A stretch of 64,000 bases of DNA from Pseudothermotoga_B sp051235805. Lineage in GTDB: Bacteria; Thermotogota; Thermotogae; Thermotogales; DSM-5069. Below the pieces are notes generated by a model. The model had not been told where the DNA came from. It ran no database searches and saw only the letters and a list, made by a program, of their open reading frames with translations. A program made the position numbers and the translations under genes. The DNA is taken from the NCBI RefSeq assembly GCF_051235805.1, contig NZ_JBPNXV010000002.1, positions 1-64,000 of the forward strand, written 5' to 3'. Shown here in pieces: positions 45,081 through 54,109 of the stretch (its first letter is position 1; each line of letters begins with the position of its first letter).

Positions 45081-46055
45081 CTACTGTGAAAAGCCTTGTT
45101 CTAAGAGCTTTGCTACTACCTCGGTGTTCACTATGTGTCTTGGGAGTTTCTTGTTGAGGAAGTCTACTACAGATTGAGCCGCCATCATATTCATCTTGTA
45201 AATTGCTTCGTACGTGTGTGCACCTATGTGAGGAGTTAGAATCAGATTTGGACAGTCATAAAGTACATGCTTTTCAGGCAGTGGTTCTACCTCAAAGGCA
45301 TCGAGTGCTGCTCCCGCGATTCTGTTTTCTTTCAGAGCTTCAGCCAAAGCCATTTCATCCACTATTCCACCGCGAGATGTATTGATCAAGAAGGCTGTTT
45401 TTTTCATCATTTCAATTTCTCTTTTGCCAATCATCTTTCGAGTTGATTGATTGAGTGGCAGATGCAGTGATAGAAAATCACTTGTTCTGAAAAGTGTGTC
45501 GAAGTCAACCTTTTCAACTGAATACTGGCGCATTGTCTCACCATCAACATAGGGGTCAAAGGCGATTACCTTCATGCCGAGGCATAGACCTCTTTTCGCA
45601 GTTTCTCTACCTATTGCACCAAAGCCGGCTATTCCAAGGGTTTTTCCGAAAAGTTCTACACCGACTGGCGAAGAGAACTTCTTTCTCTCAGAGAGATCTC
45701 TGTGTGCATCGATGATCTTTCTTGAGAGTGCAAGGATGAGTGCAATTGCCAACTCGGCTACAGAAACTGTGTTGGCATTTGGAGTAATGGTCACCGGTAT
45801 GCCCATTTCAGTGGCTTTCTTCAAATCAACGTTGTCTACGCCAACACCATGTCTGGCAATGATCTTTAAAGAAGAATTCTCAATCATCTCGCCTGTAAGT
45901 TTGCCTGTTCCAAGAATGATTGCATCTGCCTTTCTCAGCGACTCGAGTTGTAATGAATCACTCCATTCGAGGTTTAGCCCATTGCTTTTGAGCAGTTCAA
46001 TTGGATCAGGGGAATACCTCCCAAAGGTTCTTGTCACTATTAGAACGGTCTTCAC
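45081..46055 (-). CDS. D-2-hydroxyacid dehydrogenase (phosphoglycerate dehydrogenase-like)
   Basis: 324 residues. GIAGFGAIGRETAKRGLCLGMKVIAFDPY is the NAD-binding GxGxxG fold. INTSRGGIVDE has the catalytic Arg and TPHIGAHTYEA the His. It should reduce a 2-keto acid or oxidise a D-hydroxyacid such as glycerate. No ACT domain is present, so it is not a regulated SerA. GTG 46055 follows a GGGGG run. It is in the middle of the sugar-acid operon. Confidence 0.88.
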   Translation of the reverse strand: MKTVLIVTRTFGRYSPDPIELLKSNGLNLEWSDSLQLESLRKADAIILGTGKLTGEMIENSSLKIIARHGVGVDNVDLKKATEMGIPVTITPNANTVSVAELAIALILALSRKIIDAHRDLSERKKFSSPVGVELFGKTLGIAGFGAIGRETAKRGLCLGMKVIAFDPYVDGETMRQYSVEKVDFDTLFRTSDFLSLHLPLNQSTRKMIGKREIEMMKKTAFLINTSRGGIVDEMALAEALKENRIAGAALDAFEVEPLPEKHVLYDCPNLILTPHIGAHTYEAIYKMNMMAAQSVVDFLNKKLPRHIVNTEVVAKLLEQGFSQ

Positions 46056-46079
46056 ACAATCGCCCCCTAAAGGCTGATT

Positions 46080-46922
46080 TCAATATTTCAACTCTGACAC
46101 CGCAAGACGACTTTTGTTCAGACTTTCAATTGCCTTTGGATCTCGTGCGGCGAGCAATGTGTAAATTGTGTCTAAGATTACCAACTGAACTATGCGAGAA
46201 GTCATAGCATCAGTTCTGATGCGTGTTTCTCTTGTATTCGTTGTGAGAACGACTGTCGATACCTTTGCGAGACTTGATTTTCTGTTGCCTGTTACGGCAA
46301 CAACTGGCACACCGAGCTCGAGAGCCTTTTTTGCAAATGCAACGACTGATTTTGTTTCACCTGAGTGAGAAACAGCAACGAGTAAGTCATGCTGTGTGGA
46401 GTTTGCCAAGATTGTTGACATGATGTGTTCGTCGTTGGAAAAAAGGCAGTTCTTGCCAATTCTTGTAAATTTGTGAAAGGCATCAAAGGCTACGGCGGCA
46501 GAAGCCGCAAAACCAAAGAAAAGTATCCTTTGAGCTTTTCTGAACAAATCGGTCGCTTTGTCAATCGATGCGATGTCCAGGTTATCAAGTGTGTCGAGTA
46601 TCGCCTTGACGGTTGCCTTGAAGATCTTCTGTGTTATTGTTTTTGAATCATCTTGGTCTGAGACATCTTCGTAAACGATCTCCAACGGTGCTTTCGAAAG
46701 ATCTTGGGCAAGAAGCACCTTGAACTGTTGAAAACTACTCAAGTTCAACTTTCGATAGAACTTTACCACCGATGCTTCGCTCTTCACATTCGCCAATCTA
46801 CTCAGATCGCTTATCGAACATTCAAGTACACTTCTTGGATCTCTTAAGATCACATCTGCTATTCTTTTTTCAGCGTTTGTTAAGGTGTCATAGTTATCTC
46901 TCAGTGTCTGCAGTATGTCCAT
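46080..46922 (-). CDS. RpiR-family transcriptional regulator
   Basis: 280 residues. An N-terminal helix-turn-helix (SISDLSRLANVKSEASVVKFYRKL) is followed by a SIS sugar-phosphate binding domain (ILFFGFAASAAVAFDAFHKFTRIG, then AVSHSGETKSVVAFAKKA). RpiR proteins sense sugar phosphates. GGAGGTGG precedes ATG 46922. A palindrome directly upstream may be its own operator, and the TRAP promoter may be another target. Confidence 0.9.
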   Translation of the reverse strand: MDILQTLRDNYDTLTNAEKRIADVILRDPRSVLECSISDLSRLANVKSEASVVKFYRKLNLSSFQQFKVLLAQDLSKAPLEIVYEDVSDQDDSKTITQKIFKATVKAILDTLDNLDIASIDKATDLFRKAQRILFFGFAASAAVAFDAFHKFTRIGKNCLFSNDEHIMSTILANSTQHDLLVAVSHSGETKSVVAFAKKALELGVPVVAVTGNRKSSLAKVSTVVLTTNTRETRIRTDAMTSRIVQLVILDTIYTLLAARDPKAIESLNKSRLAVSELKY

Positions 46923-46995
46923 CGTTCCACCTCCTGGTTGGATGCTGCCTCAATGAATGCTGTGACTGATGGGCTGTTTTTTGACTTTTCATCAC

Positions 46996-47010
46996 TTTCA
47001 TAATATGAAA
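46996..47010. promoter_or_regulatory. Palindrome upstream of the RpiR-type gene
   Basis: TTTCATA and TATGAAA form a perfect 7-bp inverted repeat with one central base, placed between the SDR stop and the regulator start. A possible autoregulatory operator. Confidence 0.45.
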
Positions 47011-47766
47011 CTACACCATCGTCGAACCACCGTCAATATTGATAATGCTTCCTGTCATGAACGACGCCTCGTCGCACGCAGCAAACAGTATGGCAAAGGC
47101 GATCTCTTCTTCTTTGCCGAGCCTCTTCATTGGAATTCTTGAAACCATTCTTCTCATGGTTTCTTCAGGATCTGGCGAAGCTTTGACTCTTTCTGCAAGC
47201 CCTTGAGAGTAAGTCGTTCCTGGGCATATTGCATTCACTCTTATACCGAAGTCAACATAATCTACTGCGAGTGACCTTGTCAAACCCAACAGAGCTGCCT
47301 TTGAAACGCTGTAGACACATCTTCTTGGAATACCGACCAAGCCAGCTTCAGAGGCAATGTTGACTATGACGCCGTATTTTTGTTTCTTCATTTCTTCGAT
47401 GGCGAATTTGGACAGCAAAAATGGACCTTTCACGTTTATTTCGATAGTTTTTTCAAAATCCTCTTCTGAACTCTCTTCAACGTTCCCATATGGAACAATA
47501 CCCGCATTGTTCACGAGGATATCGATTTTGCCAAAAGCTTGCACGACCTTTTCAATGATTTGTTTTGCATCCTTTGAAACATCTCCGGCGATGAAAATGG
47601 CTGTTTTGCCTTCCTGCTTTATCATCTCTACTGTTTCATTTCCCCTATGTTCAGACAGATCGTTGACTGCTACTTTTGCGCCTCTCTCGGCAAACATGAT
47701 CGCTACTTTACGTCCTATGCCTGAACCTGCACCTGTTATCAAGACGACCTTGCCAGAGAAATCCAT
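47011..47766 (-). CDS. Short-chain dehydrogenase/reductase
   Basis: 251 residues. VLITGAGSGIGR is the cofactor loop, NNAGI, the Ser in NIASEAG and the YSVSKAAL catalytic Tyr-Lys are complete. Asp after the second strand (VNDLSE) suggests NAD rather than NADP. It oxidises a sugar or sugar acid hydroxyl, as gluconate 5-dehydrogenase does. AGGAGGTG sets ATG 47766. It lies between the TRAP genes and the regulator. Confidence 0.88.
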   Translation of the reverse strand: MDFSGKVVLITGAGSGIGRKVAIMFAERGAKVAVNDLSEHRGNETVEMIKQEGKTAIFIAGDVSKDAKQIIEKVVQAFGKIDILVNNAGIVPYGNVEESSEEDFEKTIEINVKGPFLLSKFAIEEMKKQKYGVIVNIASEAGLVGIPRRCVYSVSKAALLGLTRSLAVDYVDFGIRVNAICPGTTYSQGLAERVKASPDPEETMRRMVSRIPMKRLGKEEEIAFAILFAACDEASFMTGSIINIDGGSTMV

Positions 47767-47786
47767 CTGGTCGCACCTCCTTTGAC

Positions 47787-49070
47787 TCATTTGAACAGAA
47801 GATTCGGTAAAAAGAGAACCAGTTGCGGGAAAAACATTATGATAAGTATCACCGCAATCGTGGTAATGAAGAACGGTAAAGATGCCTTTGTGTATTCTTC
47901 AACAGATGCACCCAGAACCGAACAGCCAGCGTACATCGATGCACCAACAGGTGGCGTCTGGTTGCCCATAGCAGCGGCGAGTATAAAGACCAAACCAAAG
48001 TGCACAGGATCCAAGCCGACTCTTCTTGCCACAGGTAGTAAGACAGATGTCAACATAAGAATCAGGGCAGTTGCATCTATGAACAAACCCGCAAAGATCA
48101 AGAAGAGAATGATCATAGTCGTCAACACATAGGGATTGGTACTGATATTGAGCAGAAAAGATGCTAACTTCTCTGGTGTTTTTTCCCAAACCAAACCGTA
48201 CCCGAAGATCTGCGACATGGCTATGATGTACATAACGCTACCAACATCGTTGATGGAATCATCGAGTGTATGCTTAAAGAAAGTTTTCAAATCAAGTTCT
48301 CTGTAGATGACAAGACCAACTATCAGTCCGTATATGACCGCAAAGGAACCAACCTCCGATGGAGTAAAGATACCAGTTCTAAGTCCCAAGAGGAGCAGAA
48401 TGGGGAATATGACTGCCCAGATGCTTTTTGCCAATGCCTTCATGACTTCGCTGGCAGGTGCGCGTCTTTCTCTTTCTGGTTGAAGTCCCATTCTCTTTGC
48501 AGACACCCATATTGCGAACATATACGCTATCATCAACAAGAGTCCTGGAACGATACCTGCAGCGAAAAGCCTTCCGATCGAAACCTGCCCAATGGTTCCA
48601 TAGATGATGAAAGCAATTCCTGGAGGTATTATTGGAGTTATCAAAGATGTCCAAACATTCACTGCTACGGCATAGCCTTTTGGGTAACCTCTTTTGAGCA
48701 TCTCGGGTCCAAGCATTCGTGTTTCCATTGCTGCATCGGCGATACTTGAACCAGAAACACCTCCCATGAGAGTTGACAGAACAGCAGAAACCTGTCCGAG
48801 TCCTCCTCTCATATGTCCAGTGAGTGAAGCTGCAAAGTTCATCAACCTACTCGTCACACCACCGTAGTTCATCACGTTACCAGCCAAGATGAAGAGTGGA
48901 ATAGCCAGCAAAGTGAAGTTTAAGATCTGCGAAAGGCTCACCTGTATGGGAATGGTTATAGGAAGCGATGGATTTTGTAAGAACCACACAAAACCAGAGA
49001 TGCCTATCGCAAATGCCACAGGCATACCCATTAACAAAAAAACGGCAAAGACGATAATGACCAAGATCAT
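47787..49070 (-). CDS. dctM: TRAP transporter large permease (DctM)
   Basis: 427 residues with about 12 hydrophobic segments. AIPLFILAGNVMNYGGVTSRLMNFA and GAAMGNQTPPVG-like AAAMGNQTPPVGASMYA are DctM blocks. It carries out Na-driven transport of the substrate given by DctP. ATG 49070 follows the dctQ stop by one base, with GGAGGAAAAG inside dctQ. Confidence 0.93.
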   Translation of the reverse strand: MILVIIVFAVFLLMGMPVAFAIGISGFVWFLQNPSLPITIPIQVSLSQILNFTLLAIPLFILAGNVMNYGGVTSRLMNFAASLTGHMRGGLGQVSAVLSTLMGGVSGSSIADAAMETRMLGPEMLKRGYPKGYAVAVNVWTSLITPIIPPGIAFIIYGTIGQVSIGRLFAAGIVPGLLLMIAYMFAIWVSAKRMGLQPERERRAPASEVMKALAKSIWAVIFPILLLLGLRTGIFTPSEVGSFAVIYGLIVGLVIYRELDLKTFFKHTLDDSINDVGSVMYIIAMSQIFGYGLVWEKTPEKLASFLLNISTNPYVLTTMIILFLIFAGLFIDATALILMLTSVLLPVARRVGLDPVHFGLVFILAAAMGNQTPPVGASMYAGCSVLGASVEEYTKASLPFFITTIAVILIIMFFPQLVLFLPNLLFK

Positions 49071-49071
49071 T

Positions 49072-49566
49072 TCACTTTTCCTCCTCTGAACGGAGTTTGT
49101 CTGGTGATTTCTTAAACTCTGCTATTATCTTCATTATTGTGGTTCGGAGCGTCAAAACGGCACCTACTGGAACACTGACATTTACCCACGAGTAGCTGAA
49201 GTTGTGTATACCAGCAAAGGTTCTGAATCTGGTTGTGTAGGTTAATCGAATCCCCCAGATTATGAGATAGACCAAAAAGGCAGCTATTATCGAATAATTG
49301 ATCAGTCTGATCACTTTCTGAACCTTCTCAGGAAATCTTTTCACTAACAGATCAACAGACATCATTCGATTGTTTCTCCACGCAACGTCGACAGCAAAGA
49401 AGCATGCCCACGCAAACATGAAGGTGCTCATATCAACAGCCCAGTTCATCGGATGTCTTAAGAACCTTGCTATACCGGAAGTGAAGATGAAGATGATCAT
49501 CGTAACGATCAAAATCTTTGCCGCAGTTTTCTCGAATGCGAGTAGGTACTGGTCAAACTTTTTCAC
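49072..49566 (-). CDS. dctQ: TRAP transporter small permease (DctQ)
   Basis: 164 residues, four membrane helices, with the RFLRHPMNWAVDMSTFMFAWACFFAVDVAWRNN block typical of DctQ. It pairs with DctM. GTG 49566 is preferred over GTG 49575 because GAGGTGAT then acts as ribosome site. Followed directly by dctM. Confidence 0.9.
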   Translation of the reverse strand: MKKFDQYLLAFEKTAAKILIVTMIIFIFTSGIARFLRHPMNWAVDMSTFMFAWACFFAVDVAWRNNRMMSVDLLVKRFPEKVQKVIRLINYSIIAAFLVYLIIWGIRLTYTTRFRTFAGIHNFSYSWVNVSVPVGAVLTLRTTIMKIIAEFKKSPDKLRSEEEK

Positions 49567-49596
49567 CAAAATCACCTCTGTGAAAGACAGGTCAAA

Positions 49597-49622
49597 AGCC
49601 CAACCCCGACTGAGGTTGGGCT
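49597..49622 (-). terminator. Stem-loop between dctP and dctQ
   Basis: A perfect 9-bp stem (AGCCCAACC with GGTTGGGCT) and 8-base loop, followed on the minus strand by TTTT. It probably ends part of the dctP transcripts, so that more binding protein than permease is made. Confidence 0.7.
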
Positions 49623-49639
49623 GAGCGAACGAGAATTGA

Positions 49640-50665
49640 TCAATTTCCTTGCATTTCCTTCAGTTCCTTGACAAGTTGATCTCTTGCCTCGACGAGTTTG
49701 AGAACTTCGTATGCCTTCTCACCAGCTTTCATGAATGCAGCAATATCAGGATCTGTAACGATCTGCATGCCTTTGGCTATGACTTCTTGTTTGAACTTTT
49801 CGTTCAGTTCTTTTGTTATTTTCAAAGAGGTTTCTACACCAGCTTTGTCACACTCTTCAACGAGTATCTTTTGGTACTCTGCTGGCAGGCTGTTAAACCA
49901 CTTTGCACTGACTACTTCGAAGTTGATCAGAAGGATGTGCCCTGTCTCTGAACCGTACTTCAGGACTTCGTAGAGCTTTCCACCAGATATGTTTGCATAG
50001 ACCAGCTCTGCTCCGTCGACTGCCTTGGTCTGGATACCTGTGTAGATTTCACCGAAAGCAAGGGCTACAGGTTGAGCACCGAGTGCACGAACAGATTCCT
50101 GCCAAATGGGTGTTCCTGGTGTTCTTATCCTCAGTCCTTTGAGATCTTCAGGCTTTCTTATGGGTTTGTTTGTGAAGAAGTGTCTGTAGCCCTGAATCCA
50201 CATGAAGGAAAGAACTTTGAAACCGTACTTTTCTTCGAGTTCTTTCAGCCACTTCTGCATTGTTGGAGTTTGTTTGAGTTTTGCAAGAGCTTCAAGAGCC
50301 TCTTCTGGTGTTGTTGCACCAAGGTAGTTCACAAAGTAAGGTGCGTTCATCACTGCTATAGGTGGAACATACATACCCATTCTCGCAGAATCTGTGTTTT
50401 GTCCGATGTTTGCTCCAGCTCTGATCTGCTCGAGAATGTCTTCCTCAACTCCGAGTTGTGCACTGTGGTAAACTTCGATCTTCAACTCGCCGTTGGTTCT
50501 CTCTTCAACAGCCTTTGCCCATTTGAGAAATCCTTCGTGGTAAGGTTCGGTCGGTGCAAGCACGTGGTTGAATCTGAGGACGTACTTTGGAGCAGCCAAG
50601 AGTGACGTAGCAACCAGCACACATAGAGTTACCAGCAAAATCCTTGCCAATCTGCCTGTGTTCAC
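49640..50665 (-). CDS. dctP: TRAP transporter substrate-binding protein (DctP)
   Basis: 341 residues. It has a signal peptide (RLARILLVTLCVLVATSLLA) and the DctP fold: YVLRFNHVLAPTEPYHEGFLKWA, then LKGLRIRTPGTPIWQESVRALGAQPVALAFGEIYTGIQTKAVDGAE, with the Arg that binds the substrate carboxylate. A sugar acid is thus the likely ligand. GTG 50665 follows GGGGGTG. It is the first gene of the operon behind a consensus promoter. Confidence 0.93.
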   Translation of the reverse strand: MNTGRLARILLVTLCVLVATSLLAAPKYVLRFNHVLAPTEPYHEGFLKWAKAVEERTNGELKIEVYHSAQLGVEEDILEQIRAGANIGQNTDSARMGMYVPPIAVMNAPYFVNYLGATTPEEALEALAKLKQTPTMQKWLKELEEKYGFKVLSFMWIQGYRHFFTNKPIRKPEDLKGLRIRTPGTPIWQESVRALGAQPVALAFGEIYTGIQTKAVDGAELVYANISGGKLYEVLKYGSETGHILLINFEVVSAKWFNSLPAEYQKILVEECDKAGVETSLKITKELNEKFKQEVIAKGMQIVTDPDIAAFMKAGEKAYEVLKLVEARDQLVKELKEMQGN

Positions 50666-50702
50666 AACTTCACCCCCTGTGAAAAAATTATCTGACTCGT
50701 GC

Positions 50703-50755
50703 CACCATTGCTGGTGTCCGAAAAAAAATTATACACTAAACCAAAGCCATGTCAA
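50703..50755 (-). promoter_or_regulatory. Consensus promoter and operator of the TRAP operon
   Basis: On the minus strand TTGACA (50755-50750), 16 bases, TATAAT (50733-50728). Just past the start site an inverted repeat CACCA-N4-TGGTG lies at 50703-50716, where a repressor such as the RpiR-type protein could act. Confidence 0.75.
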
Positions 50756-50803
50756 CAAATAAGGAGATTTCTTAACACAATCTAGTTGTTCAGCAGTGAA
50801 GAC

Positions 50804-51733
50804 TCAAAGATTCTTCTTGAGAAAATCTATTGTCTTGTACGCAATGAATCTTCTGAAGAGGTAAGAAGATTTGTGACCAGAAGGGATGATGATTCTCTCT
50901 GAGTTTGGTAGTCTCTCCAAGAGAGATTGAGAACTGTTGTGGGGAATGATCTTGTCAAAAGCACCTTGGAAGAACAGGATTGGTTGTTCGACAAACTGCG
51001 CGTAACTCAATGAATCATAGTGAAAACAGGCAGGATAGAGTGAAAATATATCGTCTATTTTGTTGAGATGACCTACTTTTCTCATGTCATTTGTCCTGTT
51101 TGCAACACAGGTTTTTTCATCACTGCAGCCATATTCATTGCTGTACTTTGCGTAGTTCTCTCTGAGGGATTCAGTGTACGGTGAATGCCAGTTTATCCAG
51201 CGCCAATCTCCTCCAGCAAAAGCGAGGATGCCGTTTTTCAACCTTTTGTCTAAAGCCAGGCACATCGTTGCTATCATGCCGCCAAAACTGAAGCCCATTA
51301 TTGATGTGGGAGCTCTTGAGTGAAGATCAATGTAATCAAGTGTTCTTCTGACATCCTTTATGGCTTCGTGAAACCTCTTTGAACAGTACATTGGAGATGG
51401 AGAGAAAAAGGGCTCGCCACCGGACCAATCTGGCTTAGCCCTCTTTTCGTGATATGGAAGCACCATAAAAAAGGTTTCAACGCCATGTCTTTGAAAGTAC
51501 TTGCCGAACCAAAGTAGGTACGGTATGTTACCATTGCCTATACCGTGAAGAAAGATCAGATTTGCCCAGGGCTTCTCTGGTTGAAAGTTGTAGACGTAGA
51601 TCCTCTTTGATTCTTCGATCTCTGGTTCATAGACTGCGTCGAATGAAATCACTGAAAAACCTTCAAGATCTTGTCTTTCAACATTCAACGGAAGATCTAC
51701 GTCATATTCGTAGATTTTCACAGCTCTATGCAA
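50804..51733 (-). CDS. Alpha/beta hydrolase
   Basis: 309 residues. The nucleophile elbow is GFSFGG (SIMGFSFGGMIATM), FLHGIGNGN is the oxyanion region, GAFDKIIP carries the acid and PSGHKSS the His. It is an esterase- or peptidase-like hydrolase of unknown substrate, without signal peptide. TTG 51733 lies only two bases from AAGGAG, so the true start is unsure. It overlaps the end of pheT by eight bases and is the last gene of the housekeeping operon. Confidence 0.8.
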   Translation of the reverse strand: MHRAVKIYEYDVDLPLNVERQDLEGFSVISFDAVYEPEIEESKRIYVYNFQPEKPWANLIFLHGIGNGNIPYLLWFGKYFQRHGVETFFMVLPYHEKRAKPDWSGGEPFFSPSPMYCSKRFHEAIKDVRRTLDYIDLHSRAPTSIMGFSFGGMIATMCLALDKRLKNGILAFAGGDWRWINWHSPYTESLRENYAKYSNEYGCSDEKTCVANRTNDMRKVGHLNKIDDIFSLYPACFHYDSLSYAQFVEQPILFFQGAFDKIIPHNSSQSLLERLPNSERIIIPSGHKSSYLFRRFIAYKTIDFLKKNL

Positions 51734-54095
51734 ATCTCCTTCTCACACCAAATCTGGTTTCTATTTGGCGAACTGTGTTTTCGAAGATCGAGTTCACTTC
51801 TTCGTCGGTTAAAGAACGATCGATAGCTCGATAGATCACATAGAAAGTAACGCTGATGGTGTCTTCTGGTATGTCCTTTCCTCTGTATACATCGCTGATG
51901 CCAACTTTTTCTATGTACTCGCTTGAGTTGTTGAGAAAAGATATGATTTCTTTTGAGGAAAAACCAACTGGTATGAGTAGAGAGATGTCTCTTCTTACGG
52001 CTGGGTAATTCAAAATAGCCTTCAGTTGTCTCACGGTCTTGTAGCTCTTGAAAATAACTTCGAGATCGAGTTCCATGTAGTAAATCTCTGCTTTGATATC
52101 GTACATTTGATTGAAGATCTTGCTCAGCATTCCGATGATTCCAACGGGTTGATCATGCAAGATAATCTTGCCAGACCTACCGCTGACTAACCAATCGATC
52201 TGGGTAGGTTCTACCTCAAGTTTTATCGAGAGATGATCGGACAGTTCGTCGAGAATGCCTTTGAGATTCAACAGAGATACAGATCGTTGATCTGTGTAAT
52301 CATCTTCATTAAGCTGGCCGCTCATGATGATGCCTATCTTTTCTCTCTCAGTGGGAGTACTGTTCTCCAAGTAGTACACCTTGGCGATTTCAAAGAATTT
52401 GACATCCTTTAACTGCCTTCTCATGTTGTAGGCGAGTGAATCCATCAAGCCAAAGACCAAAGAAGGTCTGAGACAGTCCATTTCTTCTGTGAGTGGATTG
52501 TTGAGCCTCACTGGGTTGAGTTTCATAAGCTGCTCGATTAGTTTTGAAGAAGTGAAAGAGAGATTCATTGTTTCATCCAAGCCACTTGCGATGAGAAATT
52601 CTCTGATCTTTTTCCTGAAGGTCTGCAGATTACTCCATCCACCACCAATGGCTGGTATTCGTGGCATCTGTGTACTGATTTTTTCATACCCATAGATCCT
52701 TCCAACCTCTTCGATGAGATCTTCCTCGATGGATATATCTGGCCTGAAGGTTGGTACAATCACTTTCCAGCCCTCGCTTGTTTTTTGGCTTTCCATCTCA
52801 AGAGATTTCAAGATCTCCTCTGTCTTTTCATCGTTAACAGCTGTGCCCATGATCAAATTGAGCCTTGACTTTCTGAGAGCAACTTCCCTTGGCGCGATTC
52901 TCTTCACATAGAGATCTGCAAAGCCCTTTGCAGCAATTCCACCTGCGAGTTGTTGGATGATCTGCACCAAGCGTGATAGCACGAAGAACGCATCATTTGG
53001 ATCGACGCCTCTTTCAAAACGGTAGGAGGCATCAGATTTTATGTTCAATGCCTTCGAACTTCTGCGGATTCTCACTGGATTGAAATAAGCAACTTCCAAG
53101 ACGATGTCCTTTGTTTTGTCATTCACACCGCTGTCGGCAGCTCCCATGATGCCACCGACTGCCAAGATCTTCGTTTTGTCGGTGATGAGTGTCTCTATTC
53201 CTTTCAGTGAATACGTCTTTTCATCTAAGAGTAGAACCTGCTCGTCTTTTAGAGCCTTTCTGACTATTATATGCCCATCAGAGATCTTTGAATAATCAAA
53301 GATGTGGACGGGATGGCCAGTCTCGAGCATCACGTAATTGGAGGCATCGACGATGTTGTTTATTGGTCTAATACCTGAATTCATCAATCTCCTTCGCATC
53401 CAGATAGGGCTTGGTTTCACTTGAACAGATTCCATGAAACCTGCACTGTATCTTGGACAACCATCTACATCGTCTATTGAAATCTCCACAAGGTCAGCTA
53501 TGGCTTTGTCTGTTTCTTTGAAAGATATTTGAGGTTTTTCCAAGGGTTTTCGACACAGTGCTGCAAGCTCGCGTGCGACACCGATCACACCAAGGCAGTC
53601 TGGCCTGTTAGGTGTTATCTCGATCTCGAGTGTCTTGCCGTTGAGTTTCCAGAATTCAATTAAGTCAGTCCCGAGTGGTATGTCCTCATCTATTTGGTGA
53701 ACACACTCAGACTTCGTTTCAAGACCAAGCTCTTCCAAGGAACACATCACAACTTGCGAGTTAACACCTTTTATTGAGGTTGCTTCAACGATGTTTTCAT
53801 TGGCAAGGGTTGTACCAGGAAAGGCTATTGCAACCTTTGAGCCCTCAACTACCCTCATATCTGATGTTACAGTCGTATGAGTGTGTGAACCATCGAAGAC
53901 TTCGCAAACGTGAAGCTTATCTGAATTTGGATGGATCGATACCTTTTTGACCAACGCACAGAGTATCTTTCCATTCAGGGCTGGTGTGATCAGATTACTC
54001 ACACTTGTACCTGACATGGTGAGTGTATTTGCTATTTCTTCATCGCTCCAATCTGTTTTTACGTATTCTCTAAGCCATTCTATGGGTACAAGCAC
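51726..54095 (-). CDS. pheT: Phenylalanine-tRNA ligase beta subunit
   Basis: 789 residues, typical bacterial length. Domains run from the tRNA-binding OB fold (CALVKKVSIHPNSDKLHVCEV), through B3/4 editing (about 200-400), B5 (EEILKSLEMESQ) and the synthetase-like core to the C-terminal ferredoxin-fold anticodon-binding domain (LNYPAVRRDISLLIP). Forms the alpha2-beta2 enzyme with PheS. GTG 54095 follows GGAGGG. Complete. Confidence 0.96.
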   Translation of the reverse strand: MLVPIEWLREYVKTDWSDEEIANTLTMSGTSVSNLITPALNGKILCALVKKVSIHPNSDKLHVCEVFDGSHTHTTVTSDMRVVEGSKVAIAFPGTTLANENIVEATSIKGVNSQVVMCSLEELGLETKSECVHQIDEDIPLGTDLIEFWKLNGKTLEIEITPNRPDCLGVIGVARELAALCRKPLEKPQISFKETDKAIADLVEISIDDVDGCPRYSAGFMESVQVKPSPIWMRRRLMNSGIRPINNIVDASNYVMLETGHPVHIFDYSKISDGHIIVRKALKDEQVLLLDEKTYSLKGIETLITDKTKILAVGGIMGAADSGVNDKTKDIVLEVAYFNPVRIRRSSKALNIKSDASYRFERGVDPNDAFFVLSRLVQIIQQLAGGIAAKGFADLYVKRIAPREVALRKSRLNLIMGTAVNDEKTEEILKSLEMESQKTSEGWKVIVPTFRPDISIEEDLIEEVGRIYGYEKISTQMPRIPAIGGGWSNLQTFRKKIREFLIASGLDETMNLSFTSSKLIEQLMKLNPVRLNNPLTEEMDCLRPSLVFGLMDSLAYNMRRQLKDVKFFEIAKVYYLENSTPTEREKIGIIMSGQLNEDDYTDQRSVSLLNLKGILDELSDHLSIKLEVEPTQIDWLVSGRSGKIILHDQPVGIIGMLSKIFNQMYDIKAEIYYMELDLEVIFKSYKTVRQLKAILNYPAVRRDISLLIPVGFSSKEIISFLNNSSEYIEKVGISDVYRGKDIPEDTISVTFYVIYRAIDRSLTDEEVNSIFENTVRQIETRFGVRRRFA

Positions 54096-54109
54096 AATCT
54101 ATCCCTCCA

